DNA of 14,386 nt. Source: GCA-016699445 sp964555055 (GTDB lineage Bacteria; UBA10199; JACPAL01; GCA-016699445). The notes under the pieces were generated by a model, which saw only the letters and a program-made list of their open reading frames with translations, searched no databases and was not told the origin of the DNA. The position numbers and the translations under genes are program-made. The stretch covers positions 1-14,386 of the forward strand of contig CAZKQW010000020.1 in NCBI GenBank assembly GCA_964555055.1, in the 5' to 3' direction. This document shows positions 13,005 through 14,386 of this stretch, in pieces; position 1 is the first letter of the stretch; the number at the start of each line of letters is the position of its first letter.

Positions 13005-14057
13005 TTATTTATCCTTCAACGACTTCATATCGATCACGAACCGGTACCGTACGTCGCTCTTGAGCACGCGTTCGTAGGCTTCGTTCACTTTTTGGATGGG
13101 GATCCGCTCGATGTCGCTGGTGATGCCGTGCCGGCCGCAGAAGTCGAGCATTTCTTGGGTTTCCGGGAGGCCGCCGATGAGGGATCCGGCCAGGCTGCGG
13201 CGACCGGAGATCAGCGAGAAGGCGCCGATGGAGACGGGGAGTTCGGGGACGCCCACGACGACCATCGTGCCGTCGAGCTTCAGGAGTTTTAAGTAAGGGT
13301 TCCAATCGATCGGGGCGGAGACGGTATTGACGATCAGGTCGAACTGGCCCTGGAGCTGCGTGAACGTGTCGGGGTTCGACGTCGCGTAAAAGCGCTGCGC
13401 TCCTAAGCGCTTACCGTCCGCTTCCTTTTTCAACGACTGGCTGAGGACCGTCACCTCCGCGCCCAAGGCGGCGGCGATCTTGACGCCCATATGGCCCAAA
13501 CCGCCCAATCCGACGATCGCGACTTTTTTCCCGGGCCCGGCCTTCCAATGCCTTAAGGGGGAGTAGAGCGTGATCCCGGCGCAGAGGAGGGGAGCGCTCG
13601 CGTCCAAAGGCAGGTTTTTCGGCAGGCGCAGCACGTAGTTCTCGTCGACGACGATGTGGTCCGAATAACCGCCGAAAGTCGGCGTCTTCCCGTCGCGTTC
13701 CGTGCTGTTGTAGGTGAAGGCCACGCCGCCTTGGCAATACGGCTCTAAACCTTGCCGGCAAGGGTCGCACGTGCGGCAGGAATCCACCAAACACCCGACG
13801 CCGACCGGATCTCCCACGTGAAACCGCTTCACTTGATCCCCCACCCGCGTCACGATTCCCGTGATCTCATGCCCCGGCACCATCGGGAAAATCGCCCCGC
13901 CCCATTCGTCGCGCGCTTGGTGGATGTCGGAATGGCAGATGCCGCAATAATGGATCTCGATCGCCACATCATGGGGTTTCGGATCGCGCCTTTCGAAGTT
14001 GAAAGGGATCAAAGGGGATTTGGGGGTGAGTGCCGCGTAGGATTTTGCCTGGGACAT
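13005..14057 (-). CDS. zinc-dependent alcohol dehydrogenase (YahK/cinnamyl-alcohol dehydrogenase type)
   Basis: This 350-residue medium-chain dehydrogenase/reductase interconverts alcohols and aldehydes with NAD(P)H. Catalytic zinc ligands are Cys41 (in GICHSD), His63 (in PGHE) and Cys159 (in LLCAGIT). The structural zinc site is present as Cys94, Cys97, Cys100 and Cys108. The nucleotide-binding fold has GLGGLGH at 183-189. The sequence TPTFGGYSDHIVVDENYVLRLP and the overall length match the YahK/AdhC/CAD subgroup, whose members favour NADPH and broad aldehydes; substrate here is not known. AAAAGGAG (14063-14070) precedes the ATG. It is probably the first gene of a unit with the 66-residue protein. 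Confidence 0.95.
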   Translation of the reverse strand: MSQAKSYAALTPKSPLIPFNFERRDPKPHDVAIEIHYCGICHSDIHQARDEWGGAIFPMVPGHEITGIVTRVGDQVKRFHVGDPVGVGCLVDSCRTCDPCRQGLEPYCQGGVAFTYNSTERDGKTPTFGGYSDHIVVDENYVLRLPKNLPLDASAPLLCAGITLYSPLRHWKAGPGKKVAIVGLGGLGHMGVKIAAALGAEVTVLSQSLKKEADGKRLGAQRFYATSNPDTFTQLQGQFDLIVNTVSAPIDWNPYLKLLKLDGTMVVVGVPELPVSIGAFSLISGRRSLAGSLIGGLPETQEMLDFCGRHGITSDIERIPIQKVNEAYERVLKSDVRYRFVIDMKSLKDK

Positions 14058-14227
14058 GGGGTCTCCTTTTGATACGCTCGCCCCGAGTCAAAAAGGGCGA
14101 CGTAGATCCTCAGGTCCCATTATCGGGTGCCGCTGGGCAAGGAGATAATCTACCGCTAAAAAACTCTATTACGAGCTTGCGCCTTTAAAAACGGTCTGTT
14201 AGCCAGCCCAGCTCTTGAAGCGATCAA

Positions 14228-14300
14228 GAGACGTTAGCTCAGCCGGTAGAGCATCGCCCTTTTAAGGCGTGGGTCCAGGGTTCGAATCCCTGACGTCTCA
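14228..14300 (+). tRNA. tRNA-Lys (anticodon TTT)
   Basis: A 73-base cloverleaf. The acceptor arm GAGACGT pairs with ACGTCTC, with A as the discriminator base. The D arm reads GCTC with GAGC, the anticodon loop is CTTTTAA, and the T arm is CAGGG-TTCGAAT-CCCTG. CCA is not encoded. The anticodon stem starts with a T-T mismatch, which is tolerated. Confidence 0.93.
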
Positions 14301-14311
14301 CAGTAAAATAA

Positions 14312-14384
14312 GTCCCCATTGTCTAGAGGCCTAGGACGTCACCCTTTCACGGTGAAGACACGGGTTCGAATCCCGTTGGGGACG
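14312..14384 (+). tRNA. tRNA-Glu (anticodon TTC)
   Basis: A 73-base cloverleaf that ends 2 bases before the window edge. GTCCCCA pairs with TGGGGAC, the discriminator is G, the anticodon stem is TCACC/GGTGA around a CTTTCAC loop, and the T arm is CGGG-TTCGAAT-CCCG. No CCA is encoded. It lies 11 bases after tRNA-Lys, so the two are surely co-transcribed, possibly with more tRNAs beyond the window. Confidence 0.93.
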
Positions 14385-14386
14385 CT

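Noticed and set aside
1..14386. Search for a CRISPR array, tandem repeats or a replication origin
   Set aside because: No regularly spaced repeat and no cluster of origin-like boxes was seen by eye.

Overview
The window has two parts. Positions 1 to about 4000 are AT-richer and hold mostly broken genes. From about 4100 to the end lies a GC-richer, chromosome-like stretch in which nearly every intact gene is on the minus strand. FadE-type acyl-CoA dehydrogenase, a lipobox lipoprotein, several signal peptides, strong Shine-Dalgarno sites and tandem tRNAs indicate a Gram-negative, probably proteobacterium-like, bacterium. I cannot name the lineage from sequence alone.

Left part (1-4000). A HigA-type antitoxin is intact, but its HigB-type toxin partner carries an apparent frameshift in a run of eight T. 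Upstream of the toxin, the C-terminal end of a MobF (TraA/TrwC-like) conjugative relaxase-helicase is joined out of frame to it. That fragment abuts the C-terminal end of an IS5-family transposase on the opposite strand. The IS5 fragment runs into a decayed piece of methylmalonyl-CoA mutase with a Trp-to-stop change and an internal deletion. After an unrecognised 309-residue ORF comes an internally deleted IS1380-type transposase. This looks like the scar of several transfer, insertion and deletion events.

Right part (4100-14386). fadE and a DoxX-family membrane protein form a likely two-gene operon. Next come a small membrane protein, a DUF3147 membrane protein and a Gly/Ser/Pro/Asn-rich lipoprotein, also probably one unit, then a YdjM-type membrane metal-dependent hydrolase. 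A lone plus-strand gene from a phage-associated family follows, split by a one-base frameshift. It converges on a secreted, Cys-rich SH3-like protein. Beyond are an uncharacterised ORF that probably contains frame disruptions, a small secreted plus-strand gene with a frameshift, a DUF167/YggU protein, a short Lys-rich protein missed at ordinary ORF cutoffs, a 66-residue protein and a zinc alcohol dehydrogenase. Two tandem plus-strand tRNAs, Lys(TTT) and Glu(TTC), close the window.

I found no convincing new multi-gene system. The most notable features are the mosaic of mobile-element debris and the number of apparent single-base frameshifts, which reflect either real gene decay or indel errors in the assembly.
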